From: Funneliformis mosseae
Lineage: Eukaryota > Glomeromycota > Glomeromycetes > Glomerales > Glomeraceae
Length of the DNA stretch: 18,051 nucleotides
NCBI GenBank assembly: GCA_910592005.1
Contig: CAJVPP010001752.1
Span: forward strand, 1 to 18,051
Direction: 5' to 3'
Below, in pieces: positions 17,145 to 18,051 of the stretch; within the stretch, counting starts at the first letter, position 1, and each line of letters starts with the position of its first letter. The translations under genes were made by a program, and so were the position numbers. The notes under the pieces were generated by a model that was given only the letters and a program-made list of their open reading frames with translations, had not been told where the DNA came from and searched no databases.

Positions 17145-18051
17145 TCGACGTATTGGAATGTGTTGTTTTCCGATGAGAGTTTTTTTTTTTTATTTTTTAT
17201 TTTAATTTTTTTTTTTCGTAAGTATGATAAAGTTTTTAGATGGATATCGTAGATGAAAGAGTGAGGAGTAAAGGTATATTAACTTAAAAGTTAAAGATAC
17301 TTGATGGGGAATAGAAAATCTTAATTGTTTTTTTTTTTTTTTTTTTTTTCGTTATAAAAAATTGTGGGTTTATAAATGAGTTAAAAGAAAAAAAAAAACA
17401 TTTTAGATTCAGATACCTTTTTAAAAAATTTTTTTTTAATCACGAAAATTCGTGCTGCATGGGTAAGCACTTACACTTGAATATTTACTTTGAAAATAAA
17501 ATTTTTTTTTTGGATGTCTTTCGTAGTATTACATAAAAAAAAGTCTGCTTATAAATAGGAACTAAAGACCCACGGTATTACCGGTTAAAAATCTTGTACT
17601 AATTTGATGACATAAAAACCCCAAATCGTTCTATTTTTTTTACTTGAAATCGTAGGTTCCACTTCGCCTTTTTAGGACGAATATTTGTTATTTGAATTCG
17701 AAAATGATTTCAAAAAAAAAAAAAATTTGACTTTAGAAATCAAAAAAGTAATTTTATTTTGGGGTACTTTTATACATAAATAAATAAATAAAAATTATAA
17801 TTTATTCTATTATAAATTATTACAATATATTCAATAAAATAATTAGGTTTGGTGACACCAGATACCAAATCTTGTATTATAAATACTTTTATATAATAAT
17901 ATTTGTTTTTTTTTACATTATACCACTTCTTTATTAAATTTTATAATAATGCAAAAAAAAAAAAAAAAAAAAAAAAAAGGTTTTTTTTTTTTTTTTTTTT
18001 TTTTTCACTCCTTTTCATACCGCGCACCCCGTTCGTTGCGGGTTTAGTTAA
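17145..18051. other. Upstream region of the bZIP gene
   Basis: No gene is seen. An in-frame TAA 12 codons upstream of 17144 supports that ATG as the start. The region contains several T runs and a possible stem-loop, GGTTTGGT (17847-17854) against ACCAAATC (17863-17870). The last 30 bases (18021-18051) become suddenly GC-rich, suggesting that another feature begins at the window edge. Confidence 0.4.
17953..18005. repeat. A26-GG-T25 palindrome
   Basis: Twenty-six A, then GG, then twenty-five T form an almost perfect inverted repeat with a two-base centre. It is the largest homopolymer palindrome in the window and a likely site of assembly or length error. It could also be a cruciform-prone element or two head-to-head poly(A) tails from retro-inserted sequences. 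Confidence 0.75.

Noticed and set aside
18019..18051. CCCG-TTCGTTG-CGGG stem-loop resembling a tRNA T-arm
   Set aside because: A 4-bp stem with a 7-base loop is suggestive, but no anticodon arm, D-arm or acceptor pairing is visible on either strand and the window ends here.

Overview
The window looks like nuclear DNA of a fungus, most likely an arbuscular mycorrhizal fungus (Glomeromycotina, Rhizophagus-like). This is inferred from very high A+T, short GT-AG introns, long A and T homopolymers, eukaryotic single-copy genes with fungal or animal orthologues, a fungal Pap1/AP-1-type bZIP, and decayed pogo/Tigger, hAT and SANT/Myb-like transposon genes of a kind abundant in these genomes. No similarity search was possible. 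Gene names rest on motif recognition and on reading the splice joints by eye.

Layout. Bases 1 to about 6,560 are a transposon graveyard. It holds a SANT/Myb-like relic (541-1025, +), a hAT transposase relic (about 2150-2790, +), the C-terminal half of a pogo/Tigger transposase (3290-3995, -) and a nearly full-length pogo-type transposase pseudogene (about 4665-6234, +). A degenerate non-coding element (4021-4150 and 6382-6540) occurs twice in the same orientation. Most premature stops in the relics are CAA/CAG to TAA/TAG or TGG to TGA/TAG/TAA, that is, C:G to T:A transitions.

From about 7,300 the sequence becomes genic. MAD2 (spindle checkpoint HORMA protein, 6 exons, 7301-8329, +) converges on ALKBH6 (AlkB-like dioxygenase, 6 exons, 9554-8485, -), with only 155 bases between stop codons. 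Both reading frames are intact after splicing, giving predicted proteins of 208 and 232 residues. Each contains a microexon, of 16 nt and 14 nt. From 10,556 to 11,560 (-) lie two weaker sets of exon-like open segments of unknown function. From 11,570 to 14,790 I see almost only A+T-rich intergenic or UTR-like DNA with homopolymers and one isolated exon-like 26-mer.

The right end (17144-14797, -) is a Pap1/AP-1-like bZIP transcription factor. Its low-complexity N-terminus is carried by a first exon separated from the bZIP exon by a 978-nt apparent intron. The predicted protein has a single cysteine, so it lacks the cysteine-rich redox domains of Yap1/Pap1. Upstream of it (17145-18051) are promoter-like DNA and a large A26-GG-T25 palindrome.

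MAD2, ALKBH6 and the bZIP gene have no known shared pathway, and their proximity is probably incidental. The most informative features are the uniform transition decay of the repeats, the microexons, the tight convergent pair and the single-cysteine bZIP.
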